Positions 32,759-42,304 of a DNA stretch of 64,000 nucleotides are shown here, piece by piece. The translations under genes and the position numbers were made by a program. Each line of letters opens with the position of its first letter. Position 1 is the stretch's first letter. Under the pieces are notes generated by a model. That model did no database searches, was not told the DNA's origin, and saw only the letters and a program-made list of their open reading frames with translations. The stretch spans positions 434,001 to 498,000 of the forward strand of contig JAHQJS010000006.1 of NCBI GenBank assembly GCA_019057385.1. The letters run 5' to 3'. The stretch is from Candidatus Borrarchaeum weybense (GTDB lineage Archaea; Asgardarchaeota; Sifarchaeia; Borrarchaeales; Borrarchaeaceae).

Positions 32759-33121
32759 TTATTTAAGAGGTTCATGTCTTAATGCAGTGATTCTTGGGGG
32801 AGAATGGGCATTCAATTTCAGTAATGTTTCAGTTCCAATAACTGTGAGCCCATGCCGCACATGAGGCGGGATTTTTATCACATAGGGGGCTTCTATATCA
32901 TATATTTCTTCCTCTACAGTCAAGATTGCTTTGCCTTGTAGGATATAACTGAGTTCCTCTTCTTCGTGATCATGTATTTCGAAACTTGTACCTGGTTCAG
33001 CTTGAAGTAACGAGAGTGAAACATTTTTTCCAGAAGCTAAAAGTTTGACAAACACTCCTTCTTCTTTTTTTGATCCTTTAATTTCGTCAACTTTTAATAA
33101 AACAATTTCATCTGTTCCCAT
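32759..33121 (-). CDS. Cupin-domain protein
   Basis: 120 residues, a single small beta-barrel. The metal-binding motif is EIHDHEEEELSYILQGKAI (H-x-H with E) and the second cupin motif is PPHVRHGLTVIG with its histidine. These positions bind a divalent metal. Cupins of this size act as enzymes, sugar-binding proteins or regulators; the substrate cannot be inferred. ATG with a weak Shine-Dalgarno about 13 nt upstream. It is about 20 bp downstream of the protein gene at 33140 and likely co-transcribed with it. Confidence 0.75.
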   Translation of the reverse strand: MGTDEIVLLKVDEIKGSKKEEGVFVKLLASGKNVSLSLLQAEPGTSFEIHDHEEEELSYILQGKAILTVEEEIYDIEAPYVIKIPPHVRHGLTVIGTETLLKLNAHSPPRITALRHEPLK

Positions 33122-33139
33122 TTATTCTTTTCTCTCCTA

Positions 33140-33697
33140 TCAAACCTTAAAAACGATCTTTTCATATCCACCTACGCGATCTCCTTTTTTGGCAGTCATA
33201 ATTAGCTTATTATCGATTATCTTGAATGAAAGCAAACTCTCAACCTCAACGATCTCAGAACCGTGAGGGAAATGATATTTAATGAGAAAATCATAAGGAG
33301 CGATCTCATCTTCCATATCGAATTCAATTATATTATTTCCTTCTTTAAGTTTACAGCGGATTAATATCATAAAATTGAGCTGGGGATATTCTGATAATCC
33401 ATCTTTGAATTTAAGTTCTACTTCACTTAATTTCATGCGTTTTTCTTCATGGTTTACTAACACTTTATCCTGATCGAGATAGAACTGCATATTATCCTTT
33501 ATTTTGCTCATTTCGGTATCATAGTCTTCTGAGGCACATAATTTCTGATAAAAATATTCTTCATCAAGGTAATTATAAACAAGTAATTCTGAAATTCCCT
33601 TTTCACTTACATAGAAGTCAGCTTCTGCGTTCAAAGGAATTTCACTTATTTCATTAAGATTGTTGGCATTTTCTAGAGGCGGCGGTTCTTCATTCAT
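33140..33697 (-). CDS. Acidic protein of unknown function
   Basis: 185 residues with a high share of Glu and Asp and predicted beta strands in the C-terminal half (VELKFKDGL, NFMILIRCKL, IIEFDMEDE, FKIIDNKLIMTAKKG). It looks like an all-beta domain after an acidic, helical N-terminus. No family recognised. ATG at 33697 with AAGGAAG upstream; the frame open to 33748 adds a hydrophobic stretch that I regard as non-coding. It precedes the cupin gene. Confidence 0.55.
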   Translation of the reverse strand: MNEEPPPLENANNLNEISEIPLNAEADFYVSEKGISELLVYNYLDEEYFYQKLCASEDYDTEMSKIKDNMQFYLDQDKVLVNHEEKRMKLSEVELKFKDGLSEYPQLNFMILIRCKLKEGNNIIEFDMEDEIAPYDFLIKYHFPHGSEIVEVESLLSFKIIDNKLIMTAKKGDRVGGYEKIVFKV

Positions 33698-33816
33698 AAA
33701 CTTACTTCCTTCTTTAGGATAAATCAATATGCAAAAAAATGACCTCAAATGTTCTTCGAATTAGTTCAAATAAAAAATTAGCTGTCCCACTTATGAAATG
33801 GGACTTCTCAAAGAAA

Positions 33817-35322
33817 TTATGTAAGTGATGACAAGAATCCCTTAAAGACATCGCCAACAGATTTTAGGAAGGTATGTTTGATCTGGCTTGGATTTTCAAT
33901 TTCATCTAACCGTTTAATCCTCCAACTTAGCGGTGGATGGGGGTCTAATCTAATCCAGTCGAGGAAAGACCATGAGATCCCACCTTTACTGATCAAACGC
34001 CTGAATCCGATCTTTCTTAAGGCATTAGCAGCTACCTTTGGCTCGTTAAGATATACTGCTGCTTCCAAATCACTCTTTGCCTCAAAAAATTTTCCTACAA
34101 AAAATATTGATCCCAGAAGCACGATAAAGTAGATAAAAAAGACTCCTTGTATGATAGCTGCGATCGATGGGAAAAAGGACAACGCATAAATACGTAACAT
34201 ATATTCAGTTGAGAGAATGAATAAGAGAACAACAGGGTCGTGTCCTTTAAGATGACTGACTTCATGTCCGATAATCTGAAAGAGTTCGTTTTCGTCTAGT
34301 TGAACTATTGCACCTGTGGTGACAAGCATCGTTCCTCTTTTCGGGCTTAGTCCTGTTGCAGCTGCATTGGCTGCCATTTTATTGCTTACGACAATTGTAG
34401 GGATTGGTACATTAAACGTGCCACAGGCCTTACTGACAAGATCATACAAATTTACTGTTTTGACGATGAGATTTTGTGGCGTACATGCAATTCCATATTT
34501 TGTAAAGATCGGGTGAGCGTTCTCGCATGTTATTTGTTTTCCTGTGGCTAACGTACTATCATAGATTTCTTTGCGAATTTTGGGGAGTTCTTTTCTATGT
34601 TTTTTCCTTAAAATATCCGCTTCTTGTTCTGTCAAAGTATACTGAAGTACTTTAACTTCAGGCCGGTCTTTCGTAATTCGCCAGTCAGATGTTCTGGCAA
34701 TGAGCCTTCCAGAATACGCCACAACCAGCAATTGAGATACTACGATCACAATCGGTGAGAGTAGCAAACTCAACTCCTGACCAAATACCGCATTAAATAG
34801 TGCAAATGTCCCTACGGCAACCACAATGAAGATAATAAATAAATTAACCATTGAATCTGTAAACAATTTTTCGAGTATCCCACGTCCATATTTTTGTTCA
34901 GAAATCTTTTGGCCAGGGATATATGCCAGATAAAGAGTATATTGGCGCGCATAGTCCTCGAAGAGCTGTAGTTCTAATAATATGTTCTCTTGTATGCCTT
35001 TTATTAACTCCTCAGAAATTTCTGGCGAACTACGAGATATAATCACGTGAATTGGACGACCTCGTTCCGTAGATGCTTCTATTGTTACATCTATATGTTC
35101 GGATGATTTTGACAGATAGGCAGTAAAGACAAGATAATATTGATTTCCGATGTTAAATCGACGTATGTTTTCTACTCTTCGAAAAGCACGAAGCACATAG
35201 TAGTTCTCCAAAAATTCGGGAAGATAACGCAGATATCCAGGCGTGGTTTCAGTAGCTACACTAAAATGAAATTCCCCTTCTGGTTGAGTGAGCGTCATAA
35301 AACTAGCCTCAGCTATAGTCAT
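33817..35322 (-). CDS. M48-family membrane metalloprotease (HtpX-like)
   Basis: 501 residues. The zinc motif HEVSHLKGHD (H-E-x-x-H) lies near residue 355, with the third ligand region FEAKSDLEAAVYL about 70 residues later, in the usual E-x-x-x-D order. Two hydrophobic hairpins flank it (about residues 163-205 and 363-410), as in HtpX-type proteases that degrade or process membrane proteins. The first 150 residues are an extra soluble domain not found in short HtpX proteins. The N-terminus could start at residue 9. It stands as a separate leftward gene. Confidence 0.85.
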   Translation of the reverse strand: MTIAEASFMTLTQPEGEFHFSVATETTPGYLRYLPEFLENYYVLRAFRRVENIRRFNIGNQYYLVFTAYLSKSSEHIDVTIEASTERGRPIHVIISRSSPEISEELIKGIQENILLELQLFEDYARQYTLYLAYIPGQKISEQKYGRGILEKLFTDSMVNLFIIFIVVAVGTFALFNAVFGQELSLLLSPIVIVVSQLLVVAYSGRLIARTSDWRITKDRPEVKVLQYTLTEQEADILRKKHRKELPKIRKEIYDSTLATGKQITCENAHPIFTKYGIACTPQNLIVKTVNLYDLVSKACGTFNVPIPTIVVSNKMAANAAATGLSPKRGTMLVTTGAIVQLDENELFQIIGHEVSHLKGHDPVVLLFILSTEYMLRIYALSFFPSIAAIIQGVFFIYFIVLLGSIFFVGKFFEAKSDLEAAVYLNEPKVAANALRKIGFRRLISKGGISWSFLDWIRLDPHPPLSWRIKRLDEIENPSQIKHTFLKSVGDVFKGFLSSLT

Positions 35323-35511
35323 AGCTGTAGTTATTTATAAAAGTTCCAATAGCGGCTTATGGTGTGCACTTGTGGTTTTCAATAAAATGAATCTTATGTG
35401 CCTATTTTCTTTTTAGAGACTATTTTCTCTACAGTGTTTCACTATCATGTAATAAAGTGAAGAAAACGAGTTCAATTAAAAATGAAATAAAAAAAAGAGG
35501 GCTATAAAGGG

Positions 35512-36879
35512 CTACAAATCTTTGGGCGGCATTGGTATATAGTTTTCTTTCATTAGCAGTTGTGTCATTTCTCTTGTTTCTTTGATTATTTTAGACGCAC
35601 GATCCCAGAGTTCTTGCTTGCTTAGTTTAACTCTTGCGATGCCTTGTTCCATAGCTTTCAGTGCCACAGCTACTGCTTCCCTTGGGAAAACCTCCCACTC
35701 GTCCATGTTTGGCACTATATAGCCTTCGTGTATTCCTTTGTCCTCTGCTGTTTTAGCGATCTCTAGAGCTGCGGCGATAACCATTTCATCGGTAATTGTT
35801 TTCGCCTTAACATCAAGAGTTCCTCGAAAAATTCCAGGGAAACCTAGACTATTGTTAACTTGGTTTTCGAAGTCAGATCGACCGGTACCAACTACCCTTG
35901 CCCCTGCTTCTTTGCATTCCCAGGGCCAAATTTCAGGGATTGGATTGGCACATGGAAAAACGATAGCGTCTGTAGCCATTGCTTCAATCCATTCTTTCTT
36001 AATTACGCCAGGTCCTGACTTACTCATAGCTACACAAACGTCAGTCTCTTTCATACACGCCTGCATATCGCCTTCTCGTCCTTCAGCATTAGTATTAAGA
36101 CATACCTGCCACTTATAAGGATCTTTATCTTTATTTGCTTCAAGATCTGATCGGTGCTTTCCAAGGATACCTTTGCGGTCGCAATACATCACGTTTTTAG
36201 GGTTGATTCCAGCAGCCATCATAACTCGTCCAACAGCGATGTTTGCGGCACCAGCCCCGATCATGGATACTAGAACTTCGCTCATCTTCTTACCAACAAC
36301 TTTCAATGCATTTATGACTCCTGCAGTTACTATTGTTGCAGTTCCCTGTTGATCGTCATGCCAAACTGGAATTTCTATTTCTGGATCTGCTCGTAATGTA
36401 TCTAAAATATAGAAGCACTTAGGCTTGGCAATATCTTCGAGGTTGATCCCGCCGAACGATGGCTGTATTAGTTTCACAACTTCTATGATTTTATCAGGAT
36501 CTTTAGTATCTAGACAAAGAGGGACTGCATCAACGCCGCCTAGATACTTAAAGAGCAGGGCTTTACCTTCCATTACAGGTAATCCTGCTTTCGGACCAAT
36601 ATCACCAAGCCCCAAAACACGTGTTCCATCGCTTACAACGGCGACTGTATTCCATTTATTCGTGTGTGTATACACCATTTCAGGATTTTTTTGAATGTCC
36701 TTACAAGGGGCGGCTACGCCGGGCGTGTACCAGATCGCGAAATCATTGAAATCTCTGATTACACACTTAGGAACGGTTTGTATCTTGCCTTCATAAAAAG
36801 GATGTAAAATCATAGCATCCTTAGCTGGCTTATATGCCTTTTCTAATAATTCTTCTTTAGTATATTTCTTTTCAGTCAA
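35512..36879 (-). CDS. NAD(P)-dependent malic enzyme
   Basis: Oxidatively decarboxylates malate to pyruvate and CO2. 455 residues. The malic N-terminal domain has IWYTPGVAAPCKDI and VSDGTRVLGLGDIGP, with the catalytic EGKALLFKYLGG and the metal-binding VWHDDQQGTATIV. The NAD(P)-binding domain has MIGAGAANIAVGR, and the late motif GRSDFENQVNNSLGFPGIFRG is intact. Starts at TTG with AAGGTGA 4 nt upstream. With fumarase and the fumarate reductase-like genes in this window it serves C4-acid metabolism. Confidence 0.94.
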   Translation of the reverse strand: MTEKKYTKEELLEKAYKPAKDAMILHPFYEGKIQTVPKCVIRDFNDFAIWYTPGVAAPCKDIQKNPEMVYTHTNKWNTVAVVSDGTRVLGLGDIGPKAGLPVMEGKALLFKYLGGVDAVPLCLDTKDPDKIIEVVKLIQPSFGGINLEDIAKPKCFYILDTLRADPEIEIPVWHDDQQGTATIVTAGVINALKVVGKKMSEVLVSMIGAGAANIAVGRVMMAAGINPKNVMYCDRKGILGKHRSDLEANKDKDPYKWQVCLNTNAEGREGDMQACMKETDVCVAMSKSGPGVIKKEWIEAMATDAIVFPCANPIPEIWPWECKEAGARVVGTGRSDFENQVNNSLGFPGIFRGTLDVKAKTITDEMVIAAALEIAKTAEDKGIHEGYIVPNMDEWEVFPREAVAVALKAMEQGIARVKLSKQELWDRASKIIKETREMTQLLMKENYIPMPPKDL

Positions 36880-36944
36880 GTTTTCACCTTCTAGAAAACT
36901 ATTTGATTTCTGATATGAATAGAGGTTTTACCTATGCAAAATTT

Positions 36945-36958
36945 ACCTTTATAAAGGT
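36945..36958. promoter_or_regulatory. Palindromic TATA box shared by divergent malic enzyme and mevalonate kinase genes
   Basis: ACCTTTATAAAGGT is a perfect 14-bp palindrome in the 114-bp space between the leftward malic enzyme gene and the rightward mevalonate kinase gene. Its core TTTATAAA can serve as a TATA box in both directions, giving transcript starts near 36925 (left) and 36980 (right). Confidence 0.45.
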
Positions 36959-36993
36959 ACTCTATTATTAAACCTCACATAAGCTCTAGAGTT

Positions 36994-38022
36994 GTGATTA
37001 TCGTGATAACGTGTTCCGCACCTGGCAAGACACATTTAATCGGTGAACATGCTGTTGTATATGGAGAACCCGCAATAATTATTTCTGTTGGAAAGCGTGC
37101 TTATATTTCTGCTGAGAAATCGGAGAGTGTGAAAATCTATGCACAGGACATTAATCAAAGTGGAGAGTTTTCTATTTCAGAATTGAAAGAGTTTGCAGAA
37201 AAACTTCAACAACTGTGGGATAACTGCTTTGAAACAAAGGATTTCGCTCCACTTTACTCTCTCTTAAAAAATGAACATCTAGGTCACATAAAAGCTATGA
37301 TCGCTAACACAATGGCAGAACTCGATATTAATGCTCCTTTCAGTTTAAAAATAAACTCAAATATTCCAATCGGATCTGGATTGGGATCTTCGGCAGCTTT
37401 AAGTGTTGCCGTTCCAAAAGTGCTTTCAGAACTCTTTAGAAAAAATCTGACGTTGGAGGAAATAAATCAAATTGCCTATAAAATAGAAAGCCTTGCTCAT
37501 GGAACACCAAGCGGGGGCGATAATTCGATTTGTTGTTACGGCGGTGCGCTTTGGTTCAAAAAAGGAACTCCAAATGTAATCGAGCCGTTACATTTAGACT
37601 TTACAATGAAAAACTTTGTTTTAGTGTTTACAGGTATTCCCAAGTTGACTACTGGAGAACTTGTTTCTAACGTACGCTCTTTAGATCCTGAATATAGAGA
37701 CATGCGTATAAAACAGCTAGGTGCGTATACTTATGAAATGAGGGATTGTTTGACTGAACAAAATTTCACGAGAATAAAAGAATTGATGAATTTGGCACAA
37801 GAACTGCTTGCAGAACTGGGTGTGTCTATTGAAGCAATTGATGAAATTCATAACGCAGTAAAGTCTATAGGCGGTGGGGCGAAATTATCTGGTGCCGGTG
37901 GAGGCGGTTATATGGTTTGTTATCATGAAGATCTGCAATTACTCAAAAAATTCATAAAGGAATTAGGATACGTGCCCGAACAAGTCGAATTAGGTGTTGA
38001 AGGAGTGCGGGTCGAAAAATAA
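36994..38022 (+). CDS. mvk: Mevalonate kinase
   Basis: Phosphorylates mevalonate in the archaeal isoprenoid lipid pathway. 342 residues of the GHMP kinase superfamily: motif 1 SAPGKTHLIGEHAVVYG, ATP-binding motif 2 IPIGSGLGSSAAL, and motif 3 KLSGAGGGGYMVC. The catalytic Asp is in GGDNSI. Start is GTG, either 36994 or 37003; the shorter form places the conserved SAPGK as usual near the N-terminus. Its divergent partner is malic enzyme and the prenyl synthase gene is 5 kb left. Confidence 0.94.
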   Translation: MIIVITCSAPGKTHLIGEHAVVYGEPAIIISVGKRAYISAEKSESVKIYAQDINQSGEFSISELKEFAEKLQQLWDNCFETKDFAPLYSLLKNEHLGHIKAMIANTMAELDINAPFSLKINSNIPIGSGLGSSAALSVAVPKVLSELFRKNLTLEEINQIAYKIESLAHGTPSGGDNSICCYGGALWFKKGTPNVIEPLHLDFTMKNFVLVFTGIPKLTTGELVSNVRSLDPEYRDMRIKQLGAYTYEMRDCLTEQNFTRIKELMNLAQELLAELGVSIEAIDEIHNAVKSIGGGAKLSGAGGGGYMVCYHEDLQLLKKFIKELGYVPEQVELGVEGVRVEK

Positions 38023-38217
38023 ACTTTGAGCGATATCTGTTGCTGATAAGTTATGGTTTTGTTGTAGTTTAACGAGGTCCTATTTACTTGATGTTTATAT
38101 ACTCTTGTTTTTTATATCTCTTATTAATTGTATTTTGTAATGTTTCGTGAAGTACGATTAGTCATTTCTTAATCTCAAAAATGTAAATCATTTGCCTTTA
38201 CTTGGAGATGTGCATTC

Positions 38218-39579
38218 ATGCGACATAAACTTGTAACTTTCCTAAAAGAGCATAAATATCCATTAATTGAAATCAAAGATCTTGCCATAAGAATTTTAAA
38301 ATGGCTGGTATTAGCTAGTATTATTGGTTTTTCTGTTGGCCTAGTTACGGTACTTTTCCAAATTGGCTTAGTTGAAGCCATCTCAAATCTTACCTCGATA
38401 AAATTAATATGGCTACTTTTTTTTCTTCCTCCCTTAGGATTGTTTCTTAGTGGACTTTTGACAGGATACATCGCACCAGAAGCGAGAGGTCATGGAACAG
38501 ATGCCATTATTGGGGCTTATCACGAACAGACAATAACTCGACTTAGAGTTATCTTCGCAAAACTTATTGCGAGTATAATTACCATCGCTTTTGGTGGCTC
38601 AGCAGGACGCGAAGGTCCAGCGATCCAAATGGGGGGTGGAGTCAGTACGAATACAGGGAAAGCAATGGGTGTCAGTTTTGCTGATAGGAAAATCCTTACC
38701 CTATGTGGTATGAGCGCTGCGTTTTCAAGCGTTTTTATTTCTCCTCTTTCAGGCGCGCTTTTCTCATGTGAAGTTGTGTTTAGAGATGACATCGAATATC
38801 ATGGTTTACTCCCTGCAGCAGTTTCAAGTATTGTCGGTTTCCTTACGTATCAAGCGCTACTTCCAGAACAATTAAGTGAGGAATTGATCTTTGTGAGGAT
38901 TCCAGCGTATACTTTTGAGCCATTCCATATTCTTTATTTTTTGGTGTTAGCAGTATGCTGCGGCCTTGTAGGTTTTTTGCATATCAAAGTTTTATATTTT
39001 CTTGATGAACTATTTTTAAAGTGGGATCGTCCCGAATATATGAGAACTATGGTAGGTGGTGTATTAACAAGCCTTATAGCCTTAGCGTTGTGTATAGCAA
39101 GTATACTCCTCAATCTCGATTTTTCTGAGGGCTTTCGTATTTATGGCCTTGGCTGGAGTACCGTGAACTTACTAATAGACTCTCCATTTTTTTTCCCGCT
39201 CCTATTCTTGATATTCTTGTTAATTGCAAAAATGTTAGCCACAGCATCTACCATTGGTTCTGGTGGGTCAGGAGGTATTGTCTCTCCATCTCTATTTATC
39301 GGTGCGATTCTAGGTCTAATAATTGGTCTTATGTTGAATTTTAATCCTCAGGTTATGGCTATTATAGGTGCTGTATGCCTTTTCGCTGCTATTGCACATA
39401 TTCCCATCACTGGAGCCCTCCTGTGTGGTGAATTATTTAGTTTTCAATATGTGATTCCTGCTATCCTCGTAGGTGTTATAGGCTCATGGATTGCTTCAGA
39501 GGACAGCATTTACAGAAGTACTCTCATTAGCAGAAGAAAACCTTTAAAAGTCGCTCATAAATATCGCATAATCAAGTGA
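38218..39579 (+). CDS. ClC-family chloride channel or antiporter
   Basis: 453 residues with about 10-12 membrane helices. The selectivity filter motifs are present: GGSAGREGPAIQMG (the GREGP loop) and GSGGSGGIVSPSLFIG. The conserved GSGIP motif of other ClCs is not obvious in the region around HGTDAIIGAY. No C-terminal CBS pair is present. ATG with GGAGATG upstream. It is followed 91 bp later by a TrkA-type gene, suggesting a regulatory partner. Confidence 0.88.
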   Translation: MRHKLVTFLKEHKYPLIEIKDLAIRILKWLVLASIIGFSVGLVTVLFQIGLVEAISNLTSIKLIWLLFFLPPLGLFLSGLLTGYIAPEARGHGTDAIIGAYHEQTITRLRVIFAKLIASIITIAFGGSAGREGPAIQMGGGVSTNTGKAMGVSFADRKILTLCGMSAAFSSVFISPLSGALFSCEVVFRDDIEYHGLLPAAVSSIVGFLTYQALLPEQLSEELIFVRIPAYTFEPFHILYFLVLAVCCGLVGFLHIKVLYFLDELFLKWDRPEYMRTMVGGVLTSLIALALCIASILLNLDFSEGFRIYGLGWSTVNLLIDSPFFFPLLFLIFLLIAKMLATASTIGSGGSGGIVSPSLFIGAILGLIIGLMLNFNPQVMAIIGAVCLFAAIAHIPITGALLCGELFSFQYVIPAILVGVIGSWIASEDSIYRSTLISRRKPLKVAHKYRIIK

Positions 39580-39670
39580 TTCTCATAGAAAACAATTTAG
39601 GATTTGATGGGCTGAGAAAGGAGTTACAACTGATATAACCACATTAGACAATGGAGGGTCTGAAATTAAG

Positions 39671-40297
39671 GTGTTAATAGTTGGAGGAGGGAGAGTTGGA
39701 GAAGAAACTGCTAAATTACTCACAGAAGGAAAAAAGCATAAAGTAACTCTCATAGATTGCGATTTAGGACGTTGTGAAGCTCTCTCTGAGGGTCTGGGAC
39801 ACGAAATATTTTGCGGCGATGGAACGTTGCCTCATACTCTAGAAGAGGTAGGTGTACAAGACACACAATTTTTTTTAGCGTTAGCTGATGACGATAAAAC
39901 TAACGTTTTATGTGCAATGTTAGCACAGTCGTATAATGTTCCCTCCATTTATGCACGAATAAAAGATCCCAAGTGGATTGAAGCGTGTGAGCGACTTGGC
40001 ATTGATGTTATCGATCCTGCACAAATAATGGCCTATAATATTGATGCAAGGATTAGAGGTGATACCTTTCTAGAATTTCTTGAGGAAGTTACCCGGGATG
40101 CTGACTTTAAAATGATTCGAATATCTCCTGATACAAAAAAAGAGCAGAATATCGTTGGTTTTGAAAAAAAACGCCATATTCATGTTATTGGAATACTGAG
40201 AAAAGGTACTTTTATTGTACCTACCACTGAAGAAAAAATTAAACCAAATGACACGGTAGCCTATATGACCCGGCGAAAAAACCTGCATCTTTTCTAA
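39671..40297 (+). CDS. TrkA-type NAD-binding (KTN/RCK) regulatory protein
   Basis: 208 residues: RCK_N Rossmann domain (about 1-125) with VGGGRVGEETAKLL and LIDCD, then a TrkA-C domain (about 140-205) ending NDTVAYMTRRK. Such proteins gate potassium channels or other transporters in response to nucleotides. Here it directly follows a ClC gene, an unusual neighbour. GTG is the first standard start, but an ATT two codons upstream (giving KVLIVGGG, the usual TrkA N-terminus) is 5 nt after GGAGGGT and could be the true start. The C-terminal half is duplicated downstream. Confidence 0.85.
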   Translation: MLIVGGGRVGEETAKLLTEGKKHKVTLIDCDLGRCEALSEGLGHEIFCGDGTLPHTLEEVGVQDTQFFLALADDDKTNVLCAMLAQSYNVPSIYARIKDPKWIEACERLGIDVIDPAQIMAYNIDARIRGDTFLEFLEEVTRDADFKMIRISPDTKKEQNIVGFEKKRHIHVIGILRKGTFIVPTTEEKIKPNDTVAYMTRRKNLHLF

Positions 40298-40493
40298 TGA
40301 CCAATCATTATTTAGCAAATTTTTCTTTTTATTTCAGAAATTTTTTGATATCATGATGGAATATTTGCTTTTTCTTTGAAAGTAAAGACGAAAAGGTCGC
40401 CTTTCAAATAGCTTGATTACAAATATTTCCCTTAGATCATTATCGTACTTCTACAAACGAAAAACAATATAATAGAAATCTCTCTTATTTATA

Positions 40494-40763
40494 ATGGCAT
40501 ATAATATTGATGCACGCATTCGAGGAAATACTTTTCTTGAGTTTTTAGAGGAAATGACCAAAGATGCAGAATTTAAAATGATTAGAATACATTCCGATTC
40601 GTCAAATGAACAAAATATCATAGATTTTGAAAGGAAACGGCACCTTCATGTTGTTGGAGTTATGAGAAGTGGTGCTTTTATCGTGCCTACTCCAGAAACG
40701 TCACTAAAGCCAAATGATACAGTAGCTTGTTTAAACAAGAAAAAGGGTTTAAATCTTTTTTAA
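40494..40763 (+). CDS. Stand-alone TrkA-C domain protein, partial duplicate of the upstream gene
   Basis: 89 residues about 65% identical by eye to the last 89 residues of the gene at 39671 (both begin MAYNIDARIRG and end with a KK/RRK-NL-LF tail). It begins exactly at an internal methionine of the parent. No Shine-Dalgarno is visible, but TATA-like AT runs precede it and the frame is intact with mostly conservative changes. It is either an expressed single-domain protein or a fairly young pseudogene. Confidence 0.5.
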   Translation: MAYNIDARIRGNTFLEFLEEMTKDAEFKMIRIHSDSSNEQNIIDFERKRHLHVVGVMRSGAFIVPTPETSLKPNDTVACLNKKKGLNLF

Positions 40764-41401
40764 TTAGTATCTTTTTTTGTATGTGTTCCTTCTTTTGTTT
40801 CATTGTGTTCCTCTAAAATGGATGAATCGATCGCTTTAACACACTTTTCTACCTGTTTGAAATTCACATCAGTATTATAGCAACCTTCTTTCGTCAAAAG
40901 TACACTTTGCGTAACTACTCCATGTTTTTCACAGACAAGATTACCTAAAAAAACCTCTTTATTACATGCGACTCCAATTACGGCTTTTGGATTGAACTCT
41001 GCAAATATCTTCTCGATTACTGATCCTCCTCTGACGATGAACAGCGCCGCATATCCTAACTCTTTAGCAAGGTTTTTTATTCTACTAATTCCGCATCTTC
41101 CACAGTCTACACATTTGTATCCCCATTCATCTTGTTTAGCCTCACAATCGGGATTTCGAAGACATTGGGGGAAAAGGATTATTCTTTCGTTGTAGGGTGT
41201 AGAGAGAAATGTGTCTTTATATGCTTCATTCTTCATTTGATTAAAAAGAGCTAAGATTTCCGTTTCATCTACTCCAAATCTAGTAGCCAGTTTTTCTAAA
41301 CTAATAGTTAGTACTTGCGCCTGTTTTTGTTGGCTTAGCTTTCGCAGAAACCCCATAAGTATTGTATTCTTTGATGGATTTCCTTTCGAATCCTCGCTCA
41401 T
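40760..41401 (-). CDS. DUF116-family cysteine-rich protein
   Basis: 213 residues. The DUF116 landmarks are ILFPQCLRNPDCEA, then YKCVDCGRCGISRIKNLA, followed by LFIVRGGSVIEK, AVIGVACNKEVFLG and a final KEGCYNTDVN. The cysteines probably bind an iron-sulfur cluster or metal. The family is common in archaea and some bacteria; its function is not established. The start is ATG at 41401. It overlaps the end of the TrkA-C gene (40763) by 4 bp, tail to tail. Confidence 0.88.
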   Translation of the reverse strand: MSEDSKGNPSKNTILMGFLRKLSQQKQAQVLTISLEKLATRFGVDETEILALFNQMKNEAYKDTFLSTPYNERIILFPQCLRNPDCEAKQDEWGYKCVDCGRCGISRIKNLAKELGYAALFIVRGGSVIEKIFAEFNPKAVIGVACNKEVFLGNLVCEKHGVVTQSVLLTKEGCYNTDVNFKQVEKCVKAIDSSILEEHNETKEGTHTKKDTN

Positions 41402-41467
41402 TAATTTCCCAGCTCTCTATTTGTACAAATGCGTTTGCAGAAGTCTATGTTATAATTCAATAGATAA

Positions 41468-41638
41468 TTAATTGAAAAATCTTCCCTTAGATTCAACAAA
41501 GTTTGCCAGAAACACATCTTTGACTTCACTTTTTTGTTTTACGCAGAATATCTTGCATGTTAACATTTTTTTCTTTTCAAGATTATTTAATTTTTGAATT
41601 TCGCTAAACTTTAGTTTCCATCGATCATTTAATTGCAT
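41468..41638 (-). CDS. Possible small basic protein
   Basis: 56 residues from ATG 41638, Lys-rich with helical and strand segments (WKLKFSEIQKLNNLEKKK, LTCKIFCVKQKSEVKDVFL). No family match is known and the Shine-Dalgarno is weak; composition is protein-like rather than random. It lies between two divergent genes. Confidence 0.3.
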   Translation of the reverse strand: MQLNDRWKLKFSEIQKLNNLEKKKMLTCKIFCVKQKSEVKDVFLANFVESKGRFFN

Positions 41639-41719
41639 AAATCGTAAAAGCATTTAACTAGTTAGTATTTTTCATAATTCTATACGAAATCTTTGTATGA
41701 ATGAAGTTCATTTTAAGAT

Positions 41720-42292
41720 GTGGATATCTTGTCCGAGGCTCCAAAATTCATATTCGAGTGCCAAAAGACTGGCAGATGTTGTTATTTAAGAGATCCTATC
41801 AAAATATACGATATCGACTTAGCTCGATGGTGGACCGATGGATCGTTTGGTACTGTTTTTCCTCATTTAAAACTTCATCTAACAGAGGCTCTAGTCCCAA
41901 ATGAAATAAAAATAGAGAAGACAATCCTTCAGGAAAATGAAAAAAGGCCTGATGAAGACAAATTTGATTCAGTCTGTCCATTATTAAACCGTGATACAAA
42001 AGAATGCACTATTTATTCAACACGTCCCATTACGTGTAAAGCTTTTCCGTTAGGATACAATGGAGAGAATTTTATTATTAGGGATTTAGAATGTCCTGGC
42101 ATCGATAAAGGTATTATGACCACTGAACGTCTAAAAACCGTACGTACTGCAGCAAAAAGAGAATACACTTCCAATAATAGAACTATGACTTTATTACCCG
42201 CCATTCATAGTCTGATAATGAAAGAGTTAACCGAATTGGCCATGAAAGAAGCCGAAGCTCAAAAAAGAACTGATATATCTGATTCTGAATAA
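41720..42292 (+). CDS. YkgJ-family cysteine cluster protein
   Basis: 190 residues. FECQKTGRCCYLRDPI (C-x-x-x-G-x-C-C) near the start and CPLLNRDTKECTIYSTRP plus TCKAFPLGYNG form the conserved cysteine set of the YkgJ/Fli-B-like family, which binds zinc or an iron-sulfur cluster. Start is GTG without a clear ribosome binding site, so it may be slightly different. The protein is soluble; function is not established for archaeal members. It converges with the giant solenoid gene 12 bp apart. Confidence 0.8.
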   Translation: MDILSEAPKFIFECQKTGRCCYLRDPIKIYDIDLARWWTDGSFGTVFPHLKLHLTEALVPNEIKIEKTILQENEKRPDEDKFDSVCPLLNRDTKECTIYSTRPITCKAFPLGYNGENFIIRDLECPGIDKGIMTTERLKTVRTAAKREYTSNNRTMTLLPAIHSLIMKELTELAMKEAEAQKRTDISDSE

Positions 42293-42304
42293 CTATTTTT
42301 AATT

